A stretch of DNA of 36,256 nt from CAYZUE01 sp964481825 (GTDB lineage: Archaea; Hydrothermarchaeota; Hydrothermarchaeia; Hydrothermarchaeales; JALUUU01): contig CAYZUE010000008.1 in assembly GCA_964481825.1 (NCBI GenBank), positions 1 through 36,256 of the forward strand, in the 5' to 3' direction. The position numbers and the translations under genes are program-made. Shown here one piece after another: positions 7,801 through 15,418 of the stretch (within the stretch, counting starts at the first letter, position 1; each line of letters begins with the position of its first letter). The notes beneath the pieces are model-generated. The model had not been told where the DNA came from and ran no database searches. It saw nothing but the letters and a program-made list of their open reading frames with translations.

Positions 7801-8247
7801 TTACGATTTATTAATGTTAAATGAAACTCGATCTCCAATATTAATATTATGATTACGAACAAAATTAGAATTTACCTCTAATACGTATTTTGAAGGATTT
7901 GGTGAAACATAAACCTCACAGGTTTCAGAATTACAAGGGGGTATATCCTCAGTTATATGAATTATGTTTAACTCTTCATCGAACCAAAGGATATCCAAGG
8001 GGAACATTACATTCTTCATCCAAAAACTGTAGAATCCCTCTTTTTCAAATATGAATAGCATTCCAGCATTGTCATCCAAGGCCTTTTTATACATTAATCC
8101 TTTTGAACGGTCTTCAGAACTTTCAGCAATGGTAGCAATAATCTCAGTGCCATTTCCAAAATCAATAATTACTTTTGAGGATTCCTCATCTAAACATCCT
8201 GACATAAATATAAAAAATATAAGGAAAATTAATAATCGGACAATCAT
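7801..8247 (-). CDS. DUF192 family lipoprotein
   Basis: This 148-residue protein begins with a basic residue, a hydrophobic stretch and a lipobox-like MSGC (Cys about 17), so it should be exported and may be lipid-anchored outside the membrane. The remainder is a DUF192 domain: ATIAESSEDRSKGLMYKK, GMLFIFEKEGFYSFWMKNVMFPLDILWFDEELNII and a C-terminal VLEVNSNFVRNHNINIGDRV. The family forms a small beta barrel; its role is unknown. Two extra Cys (CNSETC) sit in the central loop. Confidence 0.85.
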   Translation of the reverse strand: MIVRLLIFLIFFIFMSGCLDEESSKVIIDFGNGTEIIATIAESSEDRSKGLMYKKALDDNAGMLFIFEKEGFYSFWMKNVMFPLDILWFDEELNIIHITEDIPPCNSETCEVYVSPNPSKYVLEVNSNFVRNHNINIGDRVSFNINKS

Positions 8248-8279
8248 CTTTTCAAATCTACATTCATTAAACTTATAAA

Positions 8280-9311
8280 TTAAGATGGAAAAGTAGAACT
8301 TCTAACACTTAAAATTGACTTCTTAAATGATGGTTTAAGAACACCTTTTTCAGTGATAATTCCTGAGATATACTTATTCGGGGTAACATCAAAAGCAGGA
8401 TTCAAGGTATTTACTCCTTTTGGCACATATCTCGTATTTCCAATGAAAGCAATTTCCTTCCAATCACGGTATTCAATCGGAATTGATTTCCAAGAGGCTA
8501 AATTATGATCAATCGTGGAAGTTGGTGCTGCAATATAAAAGGGTATATCATGTTCTTTTGCTAGAATAGCAAGGCCATAAGTACCTATTTTATTTGCTGT
8601 ATCACCATTCGCTGCTATTCGATCGGCGCCAACTATTACCTTATTGATGCCGTGTCTGCTCATAGTAAAAGCTGCCGCGCTGTCGGAGATTACAGTGACT
8701 GGAATACCCTCTTCAACCATCTCAAATGCAGTCAATCTCGCACCTTGGAGCAGTGGTCTAGTTTCATCTGCAAATACACTTATTTTTTTTCCATCCTTCC
8801 AAGCGGTTTTAATTATCCCTAGAGCTGTTCCTATACCTGCAGTAGCCAGAGAACCAGCATTACAATGGGTTAAGATTACATCTTCTTTTGCAATTAGATC
8901 TGACCCAAACTTACCTATTTCTATCTCTCCCTCTTTATTTTCTTTATAAATCTTAATTGCCTCTTCTATCGCTATTTCCCCTGGGTTATTTGAAATCTTA
9001 CATCGTTCTATTATCCTATTCATCGCCCAAAATAAGTTAAAAGCGGTTGGCCTAGTTTTAGATATAAATTTTTGAGTTTCTATAAGTCTCCGAATTATTT
9101 CGTCTTCTTTTTTGTCAGAGTACTTATAGGCTATCATAGCTAATGTAAAAGCTGCTGTAACACCTAGAGCAGGAGCACCTCTGACACGAAGATTTTTGAT
9201 TGCTTCAGCTATACAATCAATGTTATCACATTCGATATATTTGATCTTTAAAGGTAATAGGGTTTGATCAAGTAAAATTACATTTCCATCCTTAAATTCA
9301 ACTGGCTCCAT
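8280..9311 (-). CDS. mtnA: S-methyl-5-thioribose-1-phosphate isomerase (MtnA family)
   Basis: MtnA converts methylthioribose-1-phosphate to methylthioribulose-1-phosphate in methionine/5'-deoxynucleoside salvage. All family landmarks are present: NLRVRGAPALGV, THCNAGSLATAGIGTALGII with the catalytic Cys, DETRPLLQGARLTAFEM, the catalytic Asp in VGADRIAANGDTANKIGTYGLA, and PFYIAAPTSTID. I start it at the ATG of 9311 because MEPVEFKDGNVILLDQTLLP matches the usual N-terminus; the ATG at 9323 adds four residues. The related ribose-1,5-bisphosphate isomerase of the archaeal RuBisCO pathway is a distinct family (e2b2-like), so I do not assign that role, though the similarity of substrates should be kept in mind given the RuBisCO homologue 12 kb away. 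Confidence 0.9.
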   Translation of the reverse strand: MEPVEFKDGNVILLDQTLLPLKIKYIECDNIDCIAEAIKNLRVRGAPALGVTAAFTLAMIAYKYSDKKEDEIIRRLIETQKFISKTRPTAFNLFWAMNRIIERCKISNNPGEIAIEEAIKIYKENKEGEIEIGKFGSDLIAKEDVILTHCNAGSLATAGIGTALGIIKTAWKDGKKISVFADETRPLLQGARLTAFEMVEEGIPVTVISDSAAAFTMSRHGINKVIVGADRIAANGDTANKIGTYGLAILAKEHDIPFYIAAPTSTIDHNLASWKSIPIEYRDWKEIAFIGNTRYVPKGVNTLNPAFDVTPNKYISGIITEKGVLKPSFKKSILSVRSSTFPS

Positions 9312-9325
9312 TTTGCATCCCATAC

Positions 9326-9345
9326 TTTTTTATTATAAGCTATTA
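9326..9345. promoter_or_regulatory. Shared divergent promoter of mtnA and the ACT-domain gene
   Basis: Only 47 bp separate the two divergent starts. The segment TATTATAAGCTATTAAA supplies a TATA-like box about 25 bp before each ATG (9311 minus, 9359 plus), and neither start has a ribosome-binding site, so both transcripts are probably leaderless. Inference from spacing. Confidence 0.4.
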
Positions 9346-9358
9346 AAAAAACTATGTG

Positions 9359-10009
9359 ATGGAAAGTGGTATCACAGTATTTGCACGAGATAGGAAGGGT
9401 CTTCTCCACGATATCTCAGGTATTATTACCAAACATGGAGTCAATATAGTTTTTATACAGCAGTTTATACTCAAAGACGAAGTTCAAATCTACTTTGAGC
9501 TGATGGAAGTTGAAGATCTAGATAATCTTAAGACAGATATTATAAAAGTTGCCAGTGTGGTGTCTGTTGATAATTATCGTCCATTTGAACAGATATATGG
9601 AAAACGTGTTATAGTGATTGGTGGGGGGGCTCAAGTAGCTCAGGTGGTACTGGGAGCAGTGAGTGAAGCAGATAGGCATAATCTTAGGGGTGAGAGGATA
9701 AGCGTTGATACAATTCCTCTGGTTGGAGAAACAATTTTGGCAGAAGCTGTAAGAGCGGTCGGAAGGTTACACAGAGCTGCAGTACTTGTTCTTGCAGGAT
9801 CTTTAATGGGGGGAGAGGTAACTAAAGCGATTAAGGAGCTTAGAGAAGACTATAATATCCCTATTATATCCTTGAACATGGCTGGCAGCGTGCCAAAAGA
9901 ATGTGATTTAATAGTTTCTGATCCTGTCCAGGCAGGGGCAATGGCTGTTATGCATATAGCAGAAACAGCTAAATTCAATATTAAGAAATTACAACAGAAG
10001 AAGTTTTGA
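9359..10009 (+). CDS. ACT domain protein with C-terminal DUF5612-type domain
   Basis: A 216-residue two-domain protein. Residues 1-75 are an ACT domain (GITVFARDRKGLLHDISGIITKHGVNIVFIQQF), a small-molecule, usually amino-acid, sensor. The rest, opening with GKRVIVIGGGAQVAQVV and containing LAGSLMGGEVTKAIKEL and DYNIPIISLNMAG, looks like a nucleotide-binding alpha/beta domain found mainly in archaea of methanogen-related groups (DUF5612). It has no known reaction. The ATG at 9359 is chosen over the adjacent GTG because both encode an initial Met and only ATG fits a leaderless start. It is divergent from mtnA. Confidence 0.7.
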   Translation: MESGITVFARDRKGLLHDISGIITKHGVNIVFIQQFILKDEVQIYFELMEVEDLDNLKTDIIKVASVVSVDNYRPFEQIYGKRVIVIGGGAQVAQVVLGAVSEADRHNLRGERISVDTIPLVGETILAEAVRAVGRLHRAAVLVLAGSLMGGEVTKAIKELREDYNIPIISLNMAGSVPKECDLIVSDPVQAGAMAVMHIAETAKFNIKKLQQKKF

Positions 10010-10027
10010 GATTTAAATAAATCCAAA

Positions 10028-10038
10028 TAAATTCAATT
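10028..10038 (+). terminator. T-rich terminator after the ACT-domain gene
   Basis: A run of seven or more T on the plus strand about 20-30 nt after the stop codon is the simple U-tract signal archaeal RNA polymerase uses. It lies between this gene and the oppositely oriented tRNA-Glu. Confidence 0.35.
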
Positions 10039-10073
10039 TTTTTCAAAATGGGTTTCAACTAAATTGAATAAAG

Positions 10074-10174
10074 TGCTCCGGACGGGATTTGAACCCGTGT
10101 CGTGGGAGAGCTCCCCCTTTTTAAAATAAAAGGTTGAGAGTCCCACATGATTAGCCGGACTACACTACCGGAGC
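10074..10174 (-). tRNA. tRNA-Glu (CTC) with 26-nt intron
   Basis: On the minus strand GCTCCGG (10174-10168) pairs with CCGGAGC (10081-10075), followed by discriminator A; CCA is not encoded. The T arm reads ACGGG-TTCAAAT-CCCGT and the D arm has the GTAGTCCGG pattern of archaeal tRNA-Glu. The anticodon stem TGGGA/TCCCA brackets loop C-T-CTC-A-[intron]-C, giving anticodon CTC at 10138-10136. The intron (10134-10109) is at the canonical 37/38 site. With it in place the anticodon CTCT pairs with intron GGAG as a 4-bp central helix between two 3-nt bulges, and the rest of the intron forms a CCTTTT/AAAGGG hairpin: a textbook bulge-helix-bulge for the archaeal splicing endonuclease. Confidence 0.95.
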
Positions 10175-10352
10175 AATTACGAGATATTATATTCATCTTT
10201 TTTTTTTATTAAATAAAGAATAGTGTACATTTTTACTTTTGTTTACTTAATAAAAATTTCTACTTATATTGAATAAGAAAATTGGAGCGTGATTAAAATA
10301 ATGCAAGATTAAATTTAAAAAAAATAACATAGCGATAAAAAAGCCTAACTTT

Positions 10353-10868
10353 TCATAATCCTCCAAGGAGGAAATAACTCTCAAGATCATACCAATAACC
10401 ATGAATTTCTAGAGCTTCTTTCATGAATTTCAACCATCGGATGTGTTTTTTCTCCTCCTCTATCAAAGTTTTAATAATATCCTGATTTTTTTCCTCTTTT
10501 AATTGCGAAAAGTACCTGTTGTAAACCCTAATTGCATTTTTCTCAAACATCATTGCATCATCAATAAGATGGATATTTTCTGTGGATACCTTACCTCTGA
10601 CATCCATCCGTTTCATAGTTTCAAAAATTTCTTTTTCCTTGATTTCAGGATGATGCGGAAGTGAAAGTACCGTAAATTCATTTCCTTTTTTGATAGCTAA
10701 TAATAATTTTTCTAAGCTCTTGTAATGTGATAATTCTTCATTGGCAAGAAAAGTAAAAGTTTGTTTCCCATGAGGGTTCTTAACAGCTACGATAGATTTC
10801 TTATAGGATGTATACCCTTTTTTTTTGATATTCATCACTCCATTTAATACTTCAATAATTTCAATCAT
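10353..10868 (-). CDS. Rubrerythrin/ferritin-like diiron protein
   Basis: A 171-residue all-helical protein with the glutamate and histidine spacing of the ferritin-like superfamily: NEELSHYKSLEKLLLAI (first ExxxH-like pair, about 43-59), MFEKNAIRVYNRYF (about 107-120) and EEEKKHIRWLKFM (about 136-148). In this family four helices bind two irons and act in peroxide reduction or iron handling. There is no rubredoxin-type Cys4 domain, so if it is a peroxidase it needs a separate electron donor. A metal-free function in membrane or lipid metabolism has also been proposed for some relatives. Immediately upstream of it (21 nt) is the helicase gene in the same direction. Confidence 0.75.
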   Translation of the reverse strand: MIEIIEVLNGVMNIKKKGYTSYKKSIVAVKNPHGKQTFTFLANEELSHYKSLEKLLLAIKKGNEFTVLSLPHHPEIKEKEIFETMKRMDVRGKVSTENIHLIDDAMMFEKNAIRVYNRYFSQLKEEKNQDIIKTLIEEEKKHIRWLKFMKEALEIHGYWYDLESYFLLGGL

Positions 10869-10888
10869 AATTATCCAACTTTTTTTTT

Positions 10889-12637
10889 TTAATAATGTAC
10901 TTGATTAGTATTTAGTTCTCTTATCTTCCTGTGAACCACAAGATCCGGACTCCAGATTTCAATCCAATCATCTGTATTTCTTAATCCACGACCAATCTGC
11001 TGCTGGAATTCCCTCCACGCTAGATCTTTATAGTACTCCCAAAAGGCTTGTTCACCAAGCTTTTTTTTCATAATTATAAAGAAAGGATCTCTTAGACCCG
11101 GAAATGGATATTTCATAAGTATTATAGACCTGCATCCATCGTCTGGCAGATCTATTCCCCTATCGGTTTTAGTACTAAATAGAAGATTTTCCTCTCCTGA
11201 CTTAAATCTAGTAATATTAGCTTCTTGATTCATTTTTCTCAAGTTATTTTGAGTTGGTACTAAGGAGTATAATTCATCGTCTGGGAGATACTGATACGCA
11301 TGTATTTGAACTAAAGTTGGCCGCTTAGCCTTTTTAATAATAAAAGATAGCATATTCCAATAATATTTTCTAAACTGCTCCTTTTTCCAATTTTTCCAAT
11401 TCACACTATACTCCTTGCCAGTTTGCATTGGAAAGATCTTCCCTTGCATTTTAGGTTCTCCCTCAATATAACCAAAATCAGAAAGATTGTAAATGTCTTC
11501 TAGAACTTTTGGTCTTTGAAGTGTCGCAGACATGAATAGGAATTTATTTGCACTTCTTTTCATCAAACCTCTAAGAACAACTGACGGATCGGAAATGAAG
11601 AATGTCATTCCTTTGTTTTCTTTAAAAAAATAAGCATCCTCTTTATAACGAAGCAGTGTTTCCAGCTTCATAATCAATCTATCCGAATACTCAATATTCA
11701 GCAGGTAAAGGAACTTCAAGAAAATTTCAATAAACAATTCACCAGTTCCTAAAAACTCCTTGGGCTTGATGTTTTGATTCTCAATAATTAATTCTTCGAA
11801 TTCTCGCTTAAATTTATTATAGATTTCTTCTAATTCTCGAGCCTCATAATGCATAGCATTTTTTTTCAGTTCTTTTTTTATTATTTGAAATTCATTCTTA
11901 AGTCTATCCAGGGTTCCGGTCGTAATTTTGGTTCTAGTATTCAATCCATCAAGGAATAAATCTCCTTCATCAAAGACTTCCACATCCATTGCAGGTTTTC
12001 TACCAAATGATGTATCCACTAACCATTTTGCATTATTGTAAATAATTACATCAGCATTAGCATATTCAATATTTTGAGCATAATACCCGCAGGGATGATT
12101 CCTAAGGTATATGAAATGTTTACCAGTTACAGATGGATATTCAATAAGATTACAGTTAGTAGTTTCAATCAGAGGCTTAATCTTAACAGGATATATAGGT
12201 GACCAATGAATGCATTCTCTTGCCACCTTCCACCTGGGAAGATCTCTATCTATCGGCATAGTGCAAACTAGAGATTTGTTACTGCATCGATAACCTTTTT
12301 CTTTATACTTCTCACAAATGAAATTATGTCTACCCTTGAGGACTCTGATTCTTAGTGGATTTTTTCCAAGGTTAATATTGAGCCGCCCTTCATAATCTAG
12401 TTTATATTGATCTTGAAGAATTTTAACTGGAACGTTTATTATTCCCCTACCCATTGCCCCACATACTGTGGAAGCGATAATAGACTTGCCACTGCCAACA
12501 CTCCCCTTTAAAAAAACTAAATTGTTATCATCAAATGAATCAAGTATTTCATCTATTACCACTTCTTGATTCTTTCCATTACTGAATTTCCATGGATTTA
12601 GTTTCTCGCCGTTATTATTTCGTAATCCCCAAACCAA
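10889..12637 (-). CDS. XPD/DinG-like superfamily 2 DNA helicase with Cys cluster
   Basis: 582 residues. Walker A GSVGSGKS (45-52) and a DEGD Walker B box (223-226; the usual DEAH/DEGH ends in His) identify an SF2 helicase; motif VI is QQQIGRGLRNTDD near the C-terminus, and SATLQRP is motif III. Between Walker A and B lie six Cys (108, 118, 125, 142, 162, 183), at the place where XPD and DinG carry a [4Fe-4S] cluster. It therefore probably unwinds DNA 5' to 3' in repair. It differs from archaeal XPD in its DEGD box and wider Cys spacing, so I do not name it xpd. Start is TTG at 12637, with AGAGGA just upstream. Confidence 0.75.
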   Translation of the reverse strand: MVWGLRNNNGEKLNPWKFSNGKNQEVVIDEILDSFDDNNLVFLKGSVGSGKSIIASTVCGAMGRGIINVPVKILQDQYKLDYEGRLNINLGKNPLRIRVLKGRHNFICEKYKEKGYRCSNKSLVCTMPIDRDLPRWKVARECIHWSPIYPVKIKPLIETTNCNLIEYPSVTGKHFIYLRNHPCGYYAQNIEYANADVIIYNNAKWLVDTSFGRKPAMDVEVFDEGDLFLDGLNTRTKITTGTLDRLKNEFQIIKKELKKNAMHYEARELEEIYNKFKREFEELIIENQNIKPKEFLGTGELFIEIFLKFLYLLNIEYSDRLIMKLETLLRYKEDAYFFKENKGMTFFISDPSVVLRGLMKRSANKFLFMSATLQRPKVLEDIYNLSDFGYIEGEPKMQGKIFPMQTGKEYSVNWKNWKKEQFRKYYWNMLSFIIKKAKRPTLVQIHAYQYLPDDELYSLVPTQNNLRKMNQEANITRFKSGEENLLFSTKTDRGIDLPDDGCRSIILMKYPFPGLRDPFFIIMKKKLGEQAFWEYYKDLAWREFQQQIGRGLRNTDDWIEIWSPDLVVHRKIRELNTNQVHY

Positions 12638-12755
12638 TTTTAATCCTCTGTAGTAGAAATACGATTATATGTTAAAGAATATATCTAAAATAACTGATTA
12701 AATTGAAAGTGATTTATTGAAAGAATATTTGAAAACTAAATTAATAAAAATGTAG

Positions 12756-13001
12756 TTAACACTTCAGTTCCTTTAGCTTATCCTCACCAACACATTTATC
12801 GGCAAACTCGCACCAATTGATGCAGAGGGATCCTCTATCTTTCGTCACGATGGTTCCACAATCCTCACAATTAGTCTGAGCTTCATCGGTCCATATCTCT
12901 ACTTCAGATTTGCACTTGGAGCATGTTACGTATTCTGGCTTTGGTCGTTTTATTTCAGTACTCCCTGGGCAACTGTACCGTATTTCTTCAATATCCTTCA
13001 T
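12756..13001 (-). CDS. Small zinc-ribbon protein
   Basis: 81 residues with eight Cys after the first. A first pair, CSKCKSEVEIWTD (27-39), and a second, CEDCGTIV, make a rubredoxin-like zinc ribbon; further Cys occur in LCINWCEFADKCVG and at the very C-terminus, so a second metal or a cluster is possible. I recognise no named family. The gene stands in front of a conserved palindrome (13040-13053) that also precedes the cupin gene, hinting at joint regulation. Divergent to it is the 41-residue zinc protein gene. Confidence 0.65.
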   Translation of the reverse strand: MKDIEEIRYSCPGSTEIKRPKPEYVTCSKCKSEVEIWTDEAQTNCEDCGTIVTKDRGSLCINWCEFADKCVGEDKLKELKC

Positions 13002-13039
13002 TAATGAACAGATATTTTATTAACATCTTTAAAGTTCAA

Positions 13040-13053
13040 CCGAACATGTTCGG
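13040..13053. promoter_or_regulatory. Palindromic operator, copy 1 (CCGAACATGTTCGG)
   Basis: A perfect 14-bp palindrome 38 bp before the zinc-ribbon start, followed on the minus strand by an AT-rich TTTAAA element that could be its TATA box. The same sequence recurs at 14259-14274. A dimeric regulator is the natural reader. Being upstream of the TATA element the site would suit an activator better than a repressor. Confidence 0.6.
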
Positions 13054-13200
13054 GAAAAACATAATTATCTATATACCAAAAGATTTCTAATAGCAAAAAT
13101 CTAAAAAAGGAATTGAAGAGCTGATGTTGTATATAATCTTTAACCCATTTAGATTTAAACAATTATTTATTCAAAATAGAAGGTAGAAGGAGGTAAGATT

Positions 13201-13326
13201 TTGAGCGCAATAAAATGCAGCAAATGTGAAAAAGATGACAATGATGAAAGATTGTTAAAGTTCATACATAAAGGGAACGAAGATTATGTGTGCCTTCATT
13301 GCCTACCATATTTCATCCATGGATAA
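13201..13326 (+). CDS. 41-residue zinc-ribbon microprotein
   Basis: A short gene starting with TTG and preceded by AGGAGGT at 13188-13194, a near-perfect ribosome-binding site 6 nt away. It encodes LSAIKCSKCEKDD (first CxxC at residues 6-9), a linker, and CLHC (second CxxC), then FIHG: a four-Cys zinc ribbon with no other domain. A TATA-like GTATATAAT about 70 bp upstream fits a promoter. It ends 6 nt before the CopD-like gene, so the two are one operon. No family recognised; the tight site and two clean CxxC pairs argue strongly for a real gene. Confidence 0.7.
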   Translation: MSAIKCSKCEKDDNDERLLKFIHKGNEDYVCLHCLPYFIHG

Positions 13327-13332
13327 ATCCAA

Positions 13333-13812
13333 ATGGACTTTCAATTAATAGTACTCTGGGTACATATCTTTGCAGCTTGTACTTGGATAGGTGGGATGAT
13401 ATCCATGACTTTGGTAATCGTTCCAGTGAATCGAAGTATCCAAGACTTTGCCCTTCGAAATAAAATTATAAAAAAGGTTGCTTTTAGATTTAAGTATCTA
13501 GGATGGGGAAGTATTACCATTTTAATATTGACCGGAATTTTTAATTCCCTCCACACTATTAATTCATTAAATGATCTTATCCAGACTAGCTACGGAAAGA
13601 CTCTTTTATTGAAAACAATATTTGTTTTGTTAATGGTTTTGCTGAGTATAATTCATGATTTTTACTTAGGACCAAAAATAATTGAAATGGAAAATAAAAA
13701 AAATAGGAAGGATTTAACCTCTTTGTTAACCCTATTATCCAAGAGTAATTTACTCATAAGTTTGTTCATTTTATTGTTAGCTGTGACTCTAAGATACGGG
13801 GGTGTAATGTAA
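13333..13812 (+). CDS. CopD-like four-helix membrane protein
   Basis: 159 residues with four predicted transmembrane helices (about 5-27, 50-72, 86-107, 134-155). The first contains LWVHIFAACTWIGGMI, with a His and a W-x-G-G pattern typical of the CopD/DUF4149-type family, and the loop after helix 3 has HDFYLGPKI. CopD-family proteins have been linked to copper import and to haem-like membrane redox proteins; which applies is unknown here. It is preceded by a 41-residue zinc protein in the same operon and followed by a T-run terminator. Confidence 0.7.
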   Translation: MDFQLIVLWVHIFAACTWIGGMISMTLVIVPVNRSIQDFALRNKIIKKVAFRFKYLGWGSITILILTGIFNSLHTINSLNDLIQTSYGKTLLLKTIFVLLMVLLSIIHDFYLGPKIIEMENKKNRKDLTSLLTLLSKSNLLISLFILLLAVTLRYGGVM

Positions 13813-13874
13813 CAAATTTAATTTATTAATAGATAAACTACAAAAAAATATGATGTTTAGTAATTAAATCTTGC

Positions 13875-13884
13875 TTTTTTTTTT
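13875..13884 (+). terminator. T-run terminator after the CopD-like gene
   Basis: Ten consecutive T on the plus strand, 60-70 nt beyond the stop codon, in the convergent gap with the cupin gene. Simple U-tracts such as this terminate archaeal transcription. Confidence 0.45.
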
Positions 13885-13902
13885 AATAAAATAAAGGGAG
13901 GT

Positions 13903-14211
13903 TCAAGGGCGGGGTGCGATGGTCGCTAGCACTGTAAATTGTTTTTCTGCTTTCATACCATGAGGCTCTTCTTTATCGCAGAATACTATTGTTCCACGTT
14001 TGCCTTTAATTTCTTTTTTCCCAGCTTTAATTAGTCCTTCACCGTTTAAAACTTGCATCACAACTTTAGAGGAACTAACATGGACAGGTATTTCCTGATT
14101 TACATTCAAGCAAAACAATACGATTCGAACATTTTCTGAATCATGAAGGATTTTGATAACTGGATATTCCTCCAAATATTCTTCAACATCGGCTAAATTT
14201 AATGTTTCCAT
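13903..14211 (-). CDS. Small cupin-fold protein
   Basis: A 102-residue single cupin barrel: EIPVHVSSSKVVMQVLNGEGLIKAGKKEIKGKRGTIVFCDKEEPHGMKAEKQFTVLATIAPRP. Motif 1 is degenerate (the usual G(X)5HxH(X)3-4E keeps one His, HVSS), whereas motif 2 keeps the PHG histidine, so metal binding is possible but weakened. Small cupins of this kind often sense or bind a metal or small molecule. The gene is in front of a palindrome shared with the zinc-ribbon gene and lies 143 nt after dsrB, with the palindrome between, so it has its own promoter. Confidence 0.75.
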   Translation of the reverse strand: METLNLADVEEYLEEYPVIKILHDSENVRIVLFCLNVNQEIPVHVSSSKVVMQVLNGEGLIKAGKKEIKGKRGTIVFCDKEEPHGMKAEKQFTVLATIAPRP

Positions 14212-14258
14212 TCTTTTTTCTAATTTTTTTTTAGTGCATTAGACGATAATAGGTTTAC

Positions 14259-14274
14259 CCCGAACATGTTCGGG
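14259..14274. promoter_or_regulatory. Palindromic operator, copy 2 (CCCGAACATGTTCGGG)
   Basis: A perfect 16-bp palindrome 47 bp before the cupin start and 80 bp after the end of dsrB. Its inner 14 bp are identical to the copy at 13040-13053. A CCTATTAT element on the minus strand between it and the cupin start may be the TATA box, so the site lies upstream of the core promoter. Confidence 0.6.
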
Positions 14275-14353
14275 AATAATTTTTTTTTTAAATTAAAGGA
14301 GCTTATATTAAATTAAAATCTGATATTAAATACTAAAAATAAGAATCCGATCA

Positions 14354-15418
14354 CTACCATCGGAAACGTACATTAGAGCGCACATTTCGAGTACCACCTA
14401 GAAGACCATCAACGTGCTTAAGGTTTACTTTTATATTTGTCTTCTCAAAGAATTTTTCCCATCCAATTCGGTTTATCCATTCCCTAATACGCTCATCTTT
14501 TTGTGCATCATTCTTCCAGACGTCCACAATCCGTCTGATAACTTCAACAGTTTCTTCCCAACCCGGGGGATTGTTAGGTAAATAATGCACAGCTACTTTT
14601 GCCCATGCTGGTCCATCTCCTGTATTACCTGCTTTACCCCCAACAACAATGGCCAATCCAGCTGTTTCAGGTACCATAGTTATAGCTTCGCAGGTCATCA
14701 TACAATAACCACAATAAATACAACGGTCTGGATTAATTAGGATGGTTTCCTTACCTTTAGGTCTAATTGCACCTACAGGGCATACTCTTATAGTTGTAGA
14801 TATCTCACAGGCTTTAACTGCCTCATCCTTTACTCTTGGAGCTTCCCTATAAACACCTACTGCGCCTATATCTGCAGTGCTCCCTTCTCCACATTGATTT
14901 AAACATCCTGCAACTGATATCTTGAGTTTAGCTGGGAAAGGCTCGTTCTCACTTATAAATTCTTCATAAAAATTATCAGAAATAGCTTTAGCTACGCTTG
15001 GCGAATCTGTTGCTGCTAGCTGACAGTGTAACCATCCTGTACAGCATGTTGTTTGATGAAATCGCCTCCCTGTACCACCTACTGGTAATCCAATATTTCC
15101 TAATTTTGAAATTAAACTGTCTATTTTATCCTCTTTTACTCCAACAAACTCTACGTGATTCCTTGTGGTAACTCTAAAATAACCATCAGCATACTCATCC
15201 GCTAAATCACAAATCTTATTGAGAGTATCAGTGCTCACCCTACCATTAGTAGGCATACCAATTCTGATTGTAATACACTCTTCTCCAGTTTCACTTATAT
15301 GTTTTAGAATCCCGGCTTTCCCGAATTCATGACTAATCCATTTCCCATAATTACGTTTTATAATAGGGGGAAGGACTTCTTCTGGTTTAGGTATGCCTAT
15401 TCCTGGAAATTTAACCAA
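14354..15418 (-). CDS. dsrB: Dissimilatory sulfite reductase, beta subunit
   Basis: 354 residues with the DsrB layout: PKPEEVLPPIIKRNYGKW at the start, a siroheme-sulfite reductase domain, and an inserted ferredoxin domain with CIYCGYCMMTC (C-x2-C-x2-C-x3-C) plus CPVGA. The siroheme-cluster region reads CTGWLHC (C-x5-C) and later CLNQC (C-x3-C), whereas well-known DsrB proteins lack the first Cys and have a Cys-Cys pair before x3-C; here the residue before CLNQC is Gly. The gene overlaps dsrA by 8 nt. Its TTG start sits right against AGGAG, so the exact start is uncertain. Dsr reduces sulfite with DsrC and the DsrMK complex; neither dsrC, dsrD nor dsrMK is in this window. Confidence 0.92.
   Translation of the reverse strand: MVKFPGIGIPKPEEVLPPIIKRNYGKWISHEFGKAGILKHISETGEECITIRIGMPTNGRVSTDTLNKICDLADEYADGYFRVTTRNHVEFVGVKEDKIDSLISKLGNIGLPVGGTGRRFHQTTCCTGWLHCQLAATDSPSVAKAISDNFYEEFISENEPFPAKLKISVAGCLNQCGEGSTADIGAVGVYREAPRVKDEAVKACEISTTIRVCPVGAIRPKGKETILINPDRCIYCGYCMMTCEAITMVPETAGLAIVVGGKAGNTGDGPAWAKVAVHYLPNNPPGWEETVEVIRRIVDVWKNDAQKDERIREWINRIGWEKFFEKTNIKVNLKHVDGLLGGTRNVRSNVRFRW

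Noticed and set aside
8280..9311. Ribose-1,5-bisphosphate isomerase feeding RuBisCO
   Set aside because: The catalytic signatures are those of MtnA itself; the isomerase of the AMP-RuBisCO pathway belongs to a different branch and no AMP phosphorylase gene is present.
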